Shown here one piece after another: positions 1 to 8,564 of a stretch of DNA of 64,000 nt. The position numbers were made by a program, and so were the translations under genes. The notes beneath the pieces were generated by a model. That model did no database searches. It saw only the letters and a list, made by a program, of their open reading frames with translations, and was not told the origin of the DNA. This DNA is from Hypericibacter adhaerens (GTDB lineage Bacteria; Pseudomonadota; Alphaproteobacteria; Dongiales; Dongiaceae), in the NCBI RefSeq assembly GCF_008728835.1, contig NZ_CP042582.1, forward strand, positions 3,561,001 to 3,625,000. The letters run 5' to 3'. Every line of letters begins with the position of its first letter. Within the stretch, counting starts at the first letter, position 1.

Positions 1-1194
1 CGGGAAGGGCTTGAAGGTCATGGCGACCAGGAAGGCGCCGATGCCGAGGGCCCAGGCGCCGACATAGAGCCAGCCATAGCTCGCGAACATGTCGTAGATG
101 AGCCCGCCCGCCAGCGGACCCGTGGCCATGCCGAGGCTGTTCGCCATCATGATGCCGCCGGTCACGGTGCCCAGCATGCGCAAGGGGAAGTTCTCGCGGA
201 TCAGCACGGCATAGAGCGGCATGATCCCGGCATAGATGAAGCCGAACACCACCGCCACCGCATAGAAGCCGGTGAGCTGGTGCACGAAGAAGTAGCCGAG
301 CGCCCCGAAGGCCTGCGCCAGCAGGCCCACCACCAGCACGCGCTTCGCCCCGAACCGGTCGCCCATGAGGCCGAAGGCGATGCGCCCGCCCATGCCGGCC
401 AGCCCCTCGACGCTATAGATCGAGACGGCGGCAATGAGCGGGATCCCGCAGGTCACGGCATAGCTCACCGTGTGGAAGATCGGGCCCGAATGGGTGGCGC
501 AGCAGAAGAAGCCCGTCAGCATCAGGACGATGAATTGCGGCGAGCGCAGGGCCCGGCTCATCGTCATGTCGGAAGGCTCGCTCGCCACGGGACCGGAGGC
601 CGACGCCGCGGCAGGGCCGCCCGCGAGCGCCGGTGGACGGCGCACCAGGAGCGAGACCGGGATCATCACGACGGCGGCCAGGCCCGCGATGATCAGCAGC
701 GAGCTCCGCCAGTCATGGCCCTCGATCAGCCAGGCCGCGAAGGGCGACATCGTCATGGGCGCCATGCCCATCCCGGCCGAGACGAGCGAGACGGCGAGGC
801 TCCGGTGGGTGTCGAACCAGCCCACCACGCAGGCCATCATCGGCGCGAAGATGGCGGCGGTGCCCAGACCCACGAAAAGCCCGAAGACGAGCTGGAACTC
901 GATGAGCGCGCTCGCGCGGCTGGCGAGCGCGAGGCTCGCGGCCAGGATGACGGAACCGGCGGTCACGACGAAACGCGGGCCCAGCCGGTCCGCCAGGTTG
1001 CCCCAGACCATGCTGCCGAAGGCCATGGCGAGGAAGCCGATGGTCATGGCGCTCGAGATCCCCGCTACCGACCATCCCGTCGCCTCCGAGATCGGCCGCA
1101 GGAAAACCGGCAGCGAGAACATCGCGCCCATCGCCACGCACCCGAGCAGCCCGCCCGCCGCCACGATCACCCAGCGGTAATGCGCATTGATCAC
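1..1194 (-). CDS. MFS transporter (oxalate/formate or monocarboxylate antiporter-like), C-terminus beyond window
   Basis: An open frame reads leftward from a GTG at 1194 and stays open to the window edge, so at least 398 residues are present and the stop lies outside. The protein starts MINAHYRWVIVAAGG and shows about twelve hydrophobic segments split by a polar loop (near residues 190-210), the usual 12-helix MFS layout. The loop after helix 2 reads GNLADRLGPR, the MFS motif A region, and a second copy, GLMGDRFGAKR, follows helix 8. The overall pattern resembles the oxalate/formate-antiporter and monocarboxylate MFS branch, but the substrate cannot be told. It probably moves a small organic acid across the inner membrane. 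A GTG at 1198 in another frame gives only a shadow. Confidence 0.8.
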   Translation of the reverse strand, partial: MINAHYRWVIVAAGGLLGCVAMGAMFSLPVFLRPISEATGWSVAGISSAMTIGFLAMAFGSMVWGNLADRLGPRFVVTAGSVILAASLALASRASALIEFQLVFGLFVGLGTAAIFAPMMACVVGWFDTHRSLAVSLVSAGMGMAPMTMSPFAAWLIEGHDWRSSLLIIAGLAAVVMIPVSLLVRRPPALAGGPAAASASGPVASEPSDMTMSRALRSPQFIVLMLTGFFCCATHSGPIFHTVSYAVTCGIPLIAAVSIYSVEGLAGMGGRIAFGLMGDRFGAKRVLVVGLLAQAFGALGYFFVHQLTGFYAVAVVFGFIYAGIMPLYAVLIRENFPLRMLGTVTGGIMMANSLGMATGPLAGGLIYDMFASYGWLYVGAWALGIGAFLVAMTFKPFP

Positions 1195-1268
1195 TCACTG
1201 TCTCCGTTTGACGTATTCACTCGCTCGCCGAGGGCGGCGGCGAAGAAAGAAGAAAGCGATCGCATCGT

Positions 1269-1709
1269 TCATGCCCCCGCTCGGCCGCCCTCGAAATGCC
1301 GCACGAGCTTGTCGAGCGCGCCGCTCCAGCCCTGCTCGTGGCTGCGGCGGGTGTCCTCGTCATGCAGGCGCGAATGGGTCAGGGTGAGCTCGGTGCCCCC
1401 GGCGATGGGGCGGAGCCTGAACTCGAGATGCGATTCGCCGGGATCCTCGTTGCCCGCCCAGCGCCAGCTCATGGCCAGAAGCTCGGGCCTGACGATCTCG
1501 AGATACTCGCCGCTGCTCTCATGCTCGCTGCCGTCGAGCATGCGGAACCGGACCCGGAAGCGGCCGCCGACGCGCAGATCGATTTCGGCCAGCAGCACCG
1601 GCCCGGCGTCGGGGCCCCACCAGGCGGCGACGCCCGCCGGCGTGGTGAGCGCGTCGAACACGATCGAGGGCCGCGCCTTGAGCCGGCGCGTGAGGGTGAG
1701 GCTGGTCAT
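1269..1709 (-). CDS. SRPBCC/AHSA1-family protein
   Basis: The 146-residue protein has the START-like fold signature of the AHSA1 (activator of Hsp90 ATPase homologue 1-like) family: a beta strand with RRLKARPSIVFDALTTPAG, then WWGPDAGP, a central beta sheet (GGRFRVRFRMLDG), ELTLTHSRL and a C-terminal helix ending GWSGALDKLVRHFE. Such proteins bind hydrophobic ligands in a helix-grip cavity; the ligand here is unknown. Its ATG overlaps the stop of the upstream ArsR-type regulator by 4 bp (ATGA), so the two are translationally coupled. ArsR-SRPBCC pairs are common in proteobacteria, and the regulator probably controls both genes. Confidence 0.85.
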   Translation of the reverse strand: MTSLTLTRRLKARPSIVFDALTTPAGVAAWWGPDAGPVLLAEIDLRVGGRFRVRFRMLDGSEHESSGEYLEIVRPELLAMSWRWAGNEDPGESHLEFRLRPIAGGTELTLTHSRLHDEDTRRSHEQGWSGALDKLVRHFEGGRAGA

Positions 1710-2065
1710 CGCGGCTTCTCCTTCTTCCTCGCTTTCCTCTCCTCGCGTTCCACGAAGGCCGCGAGCCGATCCAGCCGCTCGGTCCAGAAGCGCTCATAGC
1801 GGTGGAGCCAGTCCATCGCTTCCTTCATGGGCCGGGGCGAGAGCCGCACTGTCACCACCCGTCCCTGTTTCGAGCGCGTGATCAGCCCCGCCTCGTCGAG
1901 CACGTCGAGATGCTTCATCACCGCCGGCAGCTTGATCGCGAACGGTTCCGCCAGCTCGCTGACCGAGGCCTCGTCCTCGCGCTCGAGCCGCGCCAGGATC
2001 GCGCGCCGGGTCGGATCGACCAGCGCGGCGAAGGTGCGGTTCAGCCGTTCCTGATAGTTCACCAT
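1706..2065 (-). CDS. ArsR-family winged-helix transcriptional regulator
   Basis: The protein begins MVNYQERLNRTFAAL from an ATG at 2065. It contains the ArsR winged helix: LVDPTRRAILARLE, then SVSELAEPFAIKLPAVMKHL as the helix-turn-helix and GRVVTVRLS as the wing. No cysteine metal-binding motif is visible, so this is the non-metal ArsR branch that usually accompanies an SRPBCC gene. About 119 residues is typical. An in-frame ATG at 2077 and a TTG at 2101 are possible earlier starts. I chose 2065 because the conserved family sequence begins there, although no strong ribosome site decides it. It overlaps the SRPBCC gene by 4 bp. Confidence 0.85.
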   Translation of the reverse strand: MVNYQERLNRTFAALVDPTRRAILARLEREDEASVSELAEPFAIKLPAVMKHLDVLDEAGLITRSKQGRVVTVRLSPRPMKEAMDWLHRYERFWTERLDRLAAFVEREERKARKKEKPR

Positions 2066-2114
2066 AGAGTGAAGCATCAAGCCGCGAGGCGGGCTTGTCA
2101 ACCCCGGCCTCGCC

Positions 2115-2402
2115 TCACGAGGACCGGCAGGCGGGTGCCGGCCCGGACCGGGACCGCCGGCGGGCGATCAGCCTCAGCCAGGGCGCCGCGTGGAAGGCGC
2201 TCATCAGCCAATACATCGAGACCATGCTGCCGAAAGGCGACCCGCCATGCGCGGCCGCCATGCAGATCATGTCCGCCGGATCGTTCCCCAGCACGCTCGT
2301 CAGCAGCGCCATCAAGGCGAAGATCGGCGCGGCCGCGAGGCAGAGCCCGTCGGCCAGGCTGAAAGAGCGGGCCCGGGGCCCGGTTGCAGTCACGACACTC
2401 AT
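2115..2402 (-). CDS. Small two-helix membrane protein of unknown function
   Basis: This 95-residue protein starts MSVVTATGPRARSF. The ATG at 2402 has a good ribosome site (GAAGGGAA) about 8 bases upstream. It has two hydrophobic segments, around residues 19-38 (LAAAPIFALMALLTSVLG) and 57-76 (SMVSMYWLMSAFHAAPWLRL), joined by a short loop with NDPADMICMAAAHGG, and ends in a basic tail. I do not recognise the family; similar small inner-membrane proteins are often left hypothetical in alphaproteobacteria. The upstream flank has been altered by the adjacent IS110 element, so its native promoter region may be disturbed. Confidence 0.6.
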   Translation of the reverse strand: MSVVTATGPRARSFSLADGLCLAAAPIFALMALLTSVLGNDPADMICMAAAHGGSPFGSMVSMYWLMSAFHAAPWLRLIARRRSRSGPAPACRSS

Positions 2403-2425
2403 GGCTTGGTTCCCTTCTTGATCGT

Positions 2426-2459
2426 CCCCTCTCCCGCAAGACGGGGGAAGGTTGGGGAG
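2426..2459. repeat. REP-like palindromic repeat left of the IS110 element
   Basis: The stretch contains ctcccgcaag followed by acgggggaag and a G-rich tail, an imperfect hairpin of the intergenic palindromic class. A closely related hairpin (3675-3691) lies on the far side of the IS. IS110-family elements are known to use such palindromes as targets. Confidence 0.5.
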
Positions 2460-2529
2460 GGGGCTGCTCGGTCCATCAGCCCTCCCCCTGGCCCTCTTGT
2501 ATGAGCGAGATGTGAGAGCATGGAGCGTG

Positions 2530-2561
2530 GTCCGGGCCGGGGTGGCCACCCCGGCCCGGAC
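2530..2561. repeat. Perfect 32-nt palindrome in the IS110 left end
   Basis: The 16-base arm gtccgggccggggtgg is followed immediately by its exact reverse complement. It lies about 135 bases before the transposase ATG. It could be a stem of the IS110 bridge RNA, a transcription-blocking hairpin, or an independent intergenic palindrome carried along. Confidence 0.6.
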
Positions 2562-2694
2562 TGTCGGTTGTCGGATCGACACCCTCGAAGTCTTCTGGAC
2601 TGCGCGGGAGCGGGATCGCAGCCGACCCTTCATCGGACCCGGATGGTTGCAAGAACACCCTGGTTCGGATCAACGCAAGGTGGGGTCGACGAAG

Positions 2695-3654
2695 ATGAGC
2701 AAGTCTATCACGGAAACGGCGGGTATCGACGTGTCGAAGCGCAAGCTCGATGTGGCGTTGGCCGCTGGGCCGGACCGGCTGCAGGCCAGCAACGATCCGG
2801 CGGGATACCAGCAGATCGAGAGCTGGCTGCGCGAGCATGGGGTCGAGCGGGTCGGGTTGGAGGCGAGCGGCCATTACGAGGCGGCGGTGGCGGCGCATCT
2901 TCGCCGGGTGGGGTTTTGCGTCGTGCTGCTCGATCCGGCTCAGGTGAAAGGCTTTCGGCGGTTCAAGAAGAAGCGAGCCAAGAACGACAAGATCGATGCT
3001 CGCCTGATCGCGGTGGCGACGGCGGACATGGAGCCCGACAGCATCCGCCCGGCGCCCGATGAACGTTTGGCGCCGTGGGCCGAGCATCTCACCCTGATCG
3101 AGCAGATCGGCGAGGATATCAGCCGGCTGAAGACCCGGCGCGATCGCTACAGCCTGCCGGCGCACAAACGCTATCTCGAGACTGAGATCACCCGCCTGTC
3201 CAGGCGCCGCGACAGGGAAATCGTCCGGCTGCTGGCCAAGCTCCGCCGTCACCCCGACCTGGCTCTCAAGCTGGATCTGCTGGAGAGCATCCCCGGCCTG
3301 GGCCCGCTCACCGCCCTCAGCTTCGTCCTGCGCATGCCCGAGCTCGGCCGCATGACCCGTGCCGAGGCCGCCGCCCTGGTTGGTGTCGCTCCCTTCGACG
3401 ATGAAAGTGGCGAGCATACCGGTGAGCGCCATATCGCCGGCGGCAGAAAACGGCTCCGACGCAGCATCTACCAGGCCGCCTTCTCTGCCTCTCAGCGCTG
3501 GAACCCCATCCTCCTGGCCCTCTACAAGCGCCTTATCGCAAAGGGCAAGCACCACAAGGTCGCCACCGTCGCTTGCGCCAGGAAGCTAGTTGAGATCGCC
3601 AACGCTATCCTCGCCAGGGCTACTCCCTGGCAGGATAAAGCCGTCACTCCATGA
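2695..3654 (+). CDS. IS110-family transposase
   Basis: The 319-residue protein starts MSKSITETAGIDVSKRKLDV at an ATG at 2695; the frame is open further upstream but not protein-like. The N-terminal DEDD RuvC-like domain shows D in GIDVSK, E in GLEASGHYE and the KNDKIDARLIA block. The C-terminal transposase_20 domain shows LLESIPGLGPLTA, AAALVGVAPFDDESG and GGRKRLRRSIYQAA with the conserved serine. These are the two expected IS110 domains and nothing is missing, so the enzyme may be active. It catalyses recombination of the element using a serine and the DEDD site. Confidence 0.93.
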   Translation: MSKSITETAGIDVSKRKLDVALAAGPDRLQASNDPAGYQQIESWLREHGVERVGLEASGHYEAAVAAHLRRVGFCVVLLDPAQVKGFRRFKKKRAKNDKIDARLIAVATADMEPDSIRPAPDERLAPWAEHLTLIEQIGEDISRLKTRRDRYSLPAHKRYLETEITRLSRRRDREIVRLLAKLRRHPDLALKLDLLESIPGLGPLTALSFVLRMPELGRMTRAEAAALVGVAPFDDESGEHTGERHIAGGRKRLRRSIYQAAFSASQRWNPILLALYKRLIAKGKHHKVATVACARKLVEIANAILARATPWQDKAVTP

Positions 3655-3674
3655 TCCCCGCACGATCATGGTTG

Positions 3675-3691
3675 CTCCCGCAAGGCGGGAG
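3675..3691. repeat. REP-like hairpin right of the IS110 element
   Basis: ctcccgcaaggcgggag is a perfect 7-bp stem with a 3-base loop. It matches the left-flank palindrome at 2426-2459 in core sequence. It lies just before the convergent DUF899 gene and may also help end its transcription. Confidence 0.55.
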
Positions 3692-3711
3692 AGGGGATAA
3701 AAGCGCGTGTT

Positions 3712-4473
3712 CTATCGCGCCCCGTACTCGTCATGCCGGCGCCACCAGGGGCCCTGCTCGTTGCGGCCCTTGGGCGCGCGGTCGAGCCACGGATACATGC
3801 CCCAGATCCCGTCCAGCCCGCGGGCGTAGGTCGAGTAGGTGTGATAGACGGTATCGTCCTCGAGCGCGAAGGCGCTCATGCCCGGCCGGTCGCGCGAGAA
3901 GCCGGCCCAATCCGTGCCGCAGGTGGTGGCGAATTCGAGGATCGGCGGCGGCACTTCCTTCGCGTTCAGGGGATGGTTGCGCTGGTAGTTGTACTCGGTG
4001 CCGCCCTTGCGCTGCTGCTCCTCGGTGACCGCGACGTTGAAGTCGAAATTGAAATCGCCGGCATAGGAGGAGGCCCAGGGAAAGCTCCAGCCCATCCGCT
4101 TCTTGTAGGCCTGGAGCTTCGCCAGCGGCGCGCGCGACACCGCCCAGAGCGCCACGTCGTGCTGCGCCAGGTGAACGGCGAAGCCGTTGAACCCGTCCGC
4201 GATCGCCGAGCAGGAAGGGCAGCCCGCCTTGTAGTCGGGCCCGAACATGAAGTGATAGACGAGAAGCTGCGAGCGCCCGCCGAACAGGTCCCTCAGCGAG
4301 GCGTTGCCCGCGTCGGTGTCGAACCGGTAGCCCTTGTCGATCCGGACCCAGGGCAGCGCCTGGCGCCGCTGCGCCAGCACATCGCCCTGCCGGGTATGCG
4401 CCTTCTCCGCCTCGAGCAGATCGAGCCGGGCCTTCAGCCATTCCTCGCGTGTGCCGGTCTTGTGCGTGGTCAT
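3712..4473 (-). CDS. DUF899 thioredoxin-like protein
   Basis: The 253-residue protein starts MTTHKTGTREEWLKAR from an ATG at 4473 with a strong ribosome site (GAGGAGAGGAA). It has the DUF899 order: an N-terminal helical segment (LLEAEKAHTRQGD), then LPWVRIDKGYRFDT, LYHFMFGPDYKAGCPSC (a CxxC like a thioredoxin active site), HDVALWAVSRAPLAKL and the C-terminal YSTYARGLDG and WRRHDEY. The family is predicted to be thioredoxin-fold and redox-active; no substrate is established. It is divergent from the TPR-HTH gene at 4591, with 117 bp between the two starts, so that regulator may control it. Confidence 0.88.
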   Translation of the reverse strand: MTTHKTGTREEWLKARLDLLEAEKAHTRQGDVLAQRRQALPWVRIDKGYRFDTDAGNASLRDLFGGRSQLLVYHFMFGPDYKAGCPSCSAIADGFNGFAVHLAQHDVALWAVSRAPLAKLQAYKKRMGWSFPWASSYAGDFNFDFNVAVTEEQQRKGGTEYNYQRNHPLNAKEVPPPILEFATTCGTDWAGFSRDRPGMSAFALEDDTVYHTYSTYARGLDGIWGMYPWLDRAPKGRNEQGPWWRRHDEYGAR

Positions 4474-4590
4474 CGTTCCTCTCCTCTTCGTGGTTGAGGC
4501 CGTTCCCGATAGGATCGGCGGGCCGGCCGTCGCGAGGAACATAGGGACCGGCCGTCGCGGGGCGGGAGTGACAAGTATGGCGCGATACCG

Positions 4591-5811
4591 ATGGACTCGC
4601 TGATCACGGCCGCGGCCCGCGCGCTGGCGGCGGGCGATCCCTTCGGCGCGCTCAATCTCGTGGCGCTGCGCGAGGACGCGCCGGCGCTGGCGCTGCGCGG
4701 CATCGCCATGGCGCAGCTCGGCGACCTCGCGCGCGCGAAGCTTCTCCTGCGGAAGGCGGCGCGCGGCTTCGGGCCGAGAGAGGCCGTGGCCCGCGCGCGC
4801 TGCGTCGTCGCCGAGGCCGAGGTGGCGCTCGCCGCGCGCGACCTCAACGGGCCCGCGAAGACGTTGGAAGCAGCGCGGGCTCTGCTCGAGGCGCAAGGCG
4901 ACCGCGCGAACGCCGCCCATGCGCGCTATCTCGAGGTGCGGCGCCTGCTCCTGATCGGGCGCCTCGACGAGGCCGAGCGCAAGCTCGAAGGCCTCGACCC
5001 CGCCCCCTTCCCGCCCGCGCTCAGGGCCGCCCATGAGCTGGTCGTCGCCGGCATCGCGATGCGCCGCCTCCAGGCCAGGGCAACGCGTGCCGCGCTCGCG
5101 AAAGCCGAGCGCGCCGCGCGCCAGGCCGGCATCCCGGCGCTGACGGCGGAGGTCGAGAGCGCCCAGCGGCTGCTCCAGGCGCCCGCGGCGCGCCGGATCG
5201 CGCGCGGCGGGGAACGACCGCTCCGGCTCGCGGAGGTCGAAACGCTGCTGGCCTCCAAGGCGCTCGTGGTCGATGCCTGCCGCCGCGCCGTACGCGAAGG
5301 CGACAAGCTGGTCTCATTGGCGACGCGGCCCGTGCTGTTCGCGCTCGCCGGCGCGCTGGCCGAGGCCTGGCCGGGCGACGTGGCGCGTGAGACGCTGCTC
5401 GCGCGGGCCTTCGGCGCGAAGCACGCCGACGAATCGCATCGCGCGCGGCTCAGGGTCGAGATCGGACGGTTGCGCGCGATGCTGCGCCCCCTGGCCCATC
5501 TCAGCGCCACGAAGCAGGGCTTCGCGCTGGCGCCCCGTCGCGCCCGGGAGGTCGTGCTGCTGGCGCCGCCCGGCGAGGAGGCGCATGCGGCCGTCCTCGC
5601 CTTCCTCGCCGATGGCGAGGCCTGGTCGAGCTCGGCCCTGGCGCTGGCATTGGGGACGAGCCAGCGCAGCGTGCAGCGGGCGCTCGACGCGCTGGCGGCG
5701 GAGGGCAAGGTGCAGGCGCTGGGCCGGGCGCGGGCGCGGCGCTGGATGACGCCGCCGCTCCCCGCATTCACGACCGCTTTGTTACTCCCGGCGCCGCTGC
5801 CCGGCGGCTAG
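4591..5811 (+). CDS. TPR-like and winged-helix protein, probable transcriptional regulator
   Basis: This 406-residue, Ala/Arg/Leu-rich protein starts MDSLITAAARALAAG. Residues 1-205 or so look like degenerate TPR helices (ALNLVALREDAPALALRGIA, AKLLLRKAARGFG). Residues 250-300 include a winged-helix-like segment (VARETLLARAFGAKHADESHRARLRVEIGRLR) similar to the OmpR/SARP effector type. Residues 340-385 carry a second HTH (SSSALALALGTSQRSVQRALDAL, then a basic wing). It is divergent from the DUF899 gene and followed 83 bp later by a beta-propeller protein. I infer a DNA-binding regulator of these neighbours; the signal is unknown. Confidence 0.6.
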   Translation: MDSLITAAARALAAGDPFGALNLVALREDAPALALRGIAMAQLGDLARAKLLLRKAARGFGPREAVARARCVVAEAEVALAARDLNGPAKTLEAARALLEAQGDRANAAHARYLEVRRLLLIGRLDEAERKLEGLDPAPFPPALRAAHELVVAGIAMRRLQARATRAALAKAERAARQAGIPALTAEVESAQRLLQAPAARRIARGGERPLRLAEVETLLASKALVVDACRRAVREGDKLVSLATRPVLFALAGALAEAWPGDVARETLLARAFGAKHADESHRARLRVEIGRLRAMLRPLAHLSATKQGFALAPRRAREVVLLAPPGEEAHAAVLAFLADGEAWSSSALALALGTSQRSVQRALDALAAEGKVQALGRARARRWMTPPLPAFTTALLLPAPLPGG

Positions 5812-5894
5812 AGTCTCGAGCGGCCGAAACGATCGGAAACCGGCTCGACCCTCGAATACGAGGCCCGTCCGCAAGAACCCGTGAAGGTGACGCC

Positions 5895-6575
5895 ATGAAA
5901 CGCTCCGCCGCCGAGATCATCCGCGAGTACGGACCCTTTCCGGGCATCGAGGCCGTGCATGGGCTGACCTTCGACGGCCGGCAGGTCTGGTTCGCCTCGG
6001 GCGACCGGATCAACGCGCTCGATCCCGCGAGCGGCCGGCTGGCGCGCTCGATCGAGGTCAAGGCCTATGCGGGCACGGCCTTCGACGGCACGCATCTCTA
6101 TCAGATCGCCGAGAAGCGCATCCAGAAGATCGACCCCAAGACGGGCCGGGTGCTCCACACGATCCCGGCCCCCGGCGACAGCAATTCGGGGCTCGCCTGG
6201 GCCGAGGGGTCGCTCTGGGTCGGGCAATACCGCGACCGGAAGATCGTCCAGGTCGATCCCGAGACCGGGAAGGTTCTTCGCACCATCGATTCCAACCGCT
6301 TCGTCACCGGCGTCACCTGGGTCGAGGGCGAGCTCTGGCACGGCACCTGGGAAGGCGACGAGAGCGGTCTCCGGCATATCGATCCGAAATCGGGCGAGGT
6401 GCTGGAGCAGCTCGATCTGCCGCCGGGCACGATGGTGTCGGGGATCGAGGCCGACGGCGGCGACCGCTTCTATTGCGGCGGCGGCAAGAGCGGCAAGGTC
6501 AGGGCCGTGCGCCGGCCGACGCGCGGCGGCGCCAAGGCCGGCGGTACCGAGGCCGGCAGCGCCGGGCGCAAATAG
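5895..6575 (+). CDS. Glutamine cyclotransferase-like beta-propeller protein
   Basis: The 226-residue protein has regular repeats of the type KIDPKTGRVLHTI, VDPETGKVLRTID and HIDPKSGEVLEQL. Each precedes a strand with W or L (GLAWAEGSLWVG, GVTWVEGELWHG), which is the blade pattern of YncE/SMP-30/glutaminyl cyclase-type propellers. There is no signal peptide, so it is probably cytoplasmic. The C-terminus (RRPTRGGAKAGGTEAG) is a low-complexity tail. It sits next to the TPR-HTH/DUF899 pair and may share their function. Enzymatic activity as a cyclotransferase is not shown by the sequence; a binding propeller is equally possible. Confidence 0.7.
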   Translation: MKRSAAEIIREYGPFPGIEAVHGLTFDGRQVWFASGDRINALDPASGRLARSIEVKAYAGTAFDGTHLYQIAEKRIQKIDPKTGRVLHTIPAPGDSNSGLAWAEGSLWVGQYRDRKIVQVDPETGKVLRTIDSNRFVTGVTWVEGELWHGTWEGDESGLRHIDPKSGEVLEQLDLPPGTMVSGIEADGGDRFYCGGGKSGKVRAVRRPTRGGAKAGGTEAGSAGRK

Positions 6576-7144
6576 CCCGACCCCGCGCCGCGGACGACGC
6601 AAGCCGCCCGGCTCCTTGCCGAGATGAGCGCCGCTGCAGCTTTTGCGAGCACCGTCAAGATTGCCGCCGGTACCGCGCTACGGTCTTGATTCAAGGGACA
6701 AAGCCCGCCGGGATCGCGGTCGGGATTTCGCCCGCGGGCACCGCGGTTGCCCTTCCGGCCCGCTCGCGGGCGCTTCAGGCTTGCGGTTGAAAAATCTCAT
6801 CGATCCCGTGACACTGCCGGATGGTGGCCGCGGCGGGGCCGCGCGGCGCTTTCCGCCAAGGGCCCGCGTTGCCGGTTCGTCACTGTCTTTTCTGTCGCAG
6901 GTTCGGCCCAATCTGGCCGGTTGCCGGCGGCGTCCGGCCTTCGACGACGGAAGGACCGTCATTCGGGAGCAAGGATAGACAAGATTTTGCCCTGCGGTTT
7001 CCTATCCTCGGCCCCGCCTGGGGAAGGATCCTCCGTCTGCGCCGGAACCGTCGCCGCGTCGCCGGCTTTCCGGCGGATCGGCCCCGGCATGGATTTGCGA
7101 TCGTCGCCTGAACGCGAGAGCGGGGCCTGCCCGTCTGGAGGGGA
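6576..7144. other. Intergenic region before the cio operon
   Basis: I see no convincing gene in these 569 bases; the open frames are short and on opposite strands to each other. It must hold the promoter of the oxidase operon, but no clear FNR-type (TTGA-N6-TCAA) box or strong sigma-70 pair was found. A good ribosome site (ggagggga) lies right before 7145. Confidence 0.5.
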
Positions 7145-8560
7145 ATGATGTTCGACCATCTGGATCCCGTCATTCTTGCCCGCGCTCAGTTCGCCTTCAC
7201 GGTGAGCTTCCACTTCATCTTCCCGTCCTTCTCGATCGGGCTGGCCAGCTATCTGGCGGTGCTCGAGGGGCTGTGGCTGAAGACCGGCAGCGGCGTCTAT
7301 GCCAACCTCTACCGCTACTGGATGAAGATCTTCGCCGTGGTCTTCGGCATGGGCGTCGTCTCGGGCATCGTCATGTCCTACCAGTTCGGCACCAACTGGT
7401 CGGTGTTCTCGGACAAGGCGGGGCCGGTGATCGGACCGCTGATGGCCTATGAGGTGCTCACCGCCTTCTTTCTCGAGGCGGGGTTCCTGGGCGTGATGCT
7501 GTTCGGCATCTCCAAGGTCGGCAAGGGGCTGCACTTTTTCGCGACCTGCATGGTGGCGCTCGGCACGCTGATCTCCGCCACCTGGATCCTGGCCGCGAAC
7601 AGCTGGATGCAGACGCCGGTCGGCTTCGCTATCAATGAACGCGGCCAGTTCGTGCCGGCCGGCTCGTGGCTGCCGATCGTCTTCAACCCCAGCTTTCCCT
7701 ACCGGCTCGTCCACACCGTCATCGCCTCCTACCTGACGACCGCGCTCGCGGTCGGCGGCGTCGGCGCCTGGCACCTGCTGCGCGGGCGCGACAATCCCGG
7801 CGTCCGCAAGATGTTCTCGATGGCGATGTGGATGGCGGCGCTGGTGGCGCCCGTGCAGATCCTCGCCGGCGATACCCAGGGGCTCAACACGCTCGAGCAC
7901 CAGCCCGCCAAGGTGCTGGCGATGGAGGGCGATTACGATCCCAGCCCCGAGGGCGCGCCGCTCATCCTGTTCGGGCTGCCGAGCAACGAGGAGGGCCGGG
8001 TCAAGGCGAAGATCGAGCTGCCGCATCTGGGATCGCTGATCCTCAAGCACGATCCTTACGCGCCGCTGCCGGGCCTCAAGGATTTCCCGCGCGACCAGTG
8101 GCCGCCGGTGCCGATCGTGTTCTGGTCGTTCCGCATCATGGTGGCGCTGGGCTTCGCGATGCTCGGGCTCGGGCTGTTCAGCCTCGTCGCGCGCTGGCGG
8201 CGCAAGCTCTATGACTGGCCCTGGCTGCACCGGGCCGCCGTGGCCATGGGCCCGGCCGGCTTCGTCGCGGTGATCGCGGGCTGGGTCACGACCGAGGTCG
8301 GGCGCCAGCCCTGGACGGTCTATGGCCAGCTGCACACGGCGGAATCGCATTCGCCGCTGGCCGCCCCCGCGATCGCGACCTCGCTCCTCGCCTTCGTGCT
8401 GGTCTACTTCCTCGTGTTCGGCGCCGGGGTCTACTACATTCTGCGGCTGATGGCCCATGCGCCCGAGCGCGGCGAGCGCGAGCCGCGGCCCACGCCGCGC
8501 CGCGCCGCCGGCATCACGCCCGCCGCCGCCCTCCCCCAGCCCGACCTGCAGCGGAGGTGA
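7145..8560 (+). CDS. cioA: Cyanide-insensitive-type bd ubiquinol oxidase subunit I
   Basis: The 471-residue protein is the haem-bearing subunit of a bd-type quinol oxidase that reduces oxygen to water in the inner membrane. About nine hydrophobic helices are visible. The haem b595 ligand is H23 in FAFTVSFHFIF, the b558 ligands are a His in FPYRLVHTV and the Met in FWSFRIMVALG, and GWVTTEVGRQPW is the conserved GRQPW block. The Q-loop is short compared with Escherichia coli CydA, which marks the cyanide-insensitive (CIO) subgroup. ATGATG at 7145/7148 gives two adjacent starts behind a strong ribosome site. The gene is followed by cioB after 4 bp. Confidence 0.95.
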   Translation: MMFDHLDPVILARAQFAFTVSFHFIFPSFSIGLASYLAVLEGLWLKTGSGVYANLYRYWMKIFAVVFGMGVVSGIVMSYQFGTNWSVFSDKAGPVIGPLMAYEVLTAFFLEAGFLGVMLFGISKVGKGLHFFATCMVALGTLISATWILAANSWMQTPVGFAINERGQFVPAGSWLPIVFNPSFPYRLVHTVIASYLTTALAVGGVGAWHLLRGRDNPGVRKMFSMAMWMAALVAPVQILAGDTQGLNTLEHQPAKVLAMEGDYDPSPEGAPLILFGLPSNEEGRVKAKIELPHLGSLILKHDPYAPLPGLKDFPRDQWPPVPIVFWSFRIMVALGFAMLGLGLFSLVARWRRKLYDWPWLHRAAVAMGPAGFVAVIAGWVTTEVGRQPWTVYGQLHTAESHSPLAAPAIATSLLAFVLVYFLVFGAGVYYILRLMAHAPERGEREPRPTPRRAAGITPAAALPQPDLQRR

Positions 8561-8564
8561 GCCG

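Larger units (their letters stand above)
2490..3665 (+). mobile_element. IS110-family insertion sequence (boundaries approximate)
   Basis: A single IS110-type transposase gene is preceded by about 200 bp of structured non-coding DNA. Related REP-like hairpins sit at 2426-2459 and 3675-3691. IS110 elements lack classical terminal inverted repeats and target duplications, so the ends cannot be fixed by eye and I give them only roughly. The long 5' non-coding end, rather than a 3' one, fits the IS110 subgroup rather than IS1111. In that subgroup the left end is reported to encode a bridge RNA. Confidence 0.6.

Noticed and set aside
280-1881. Long plus-strand open frame of 533 codons
   Set aside because: It is the antisense shadow of the MFS, SRPBCC and ArsR genes; composition is Arg/Pro/His-rich and matches no family.
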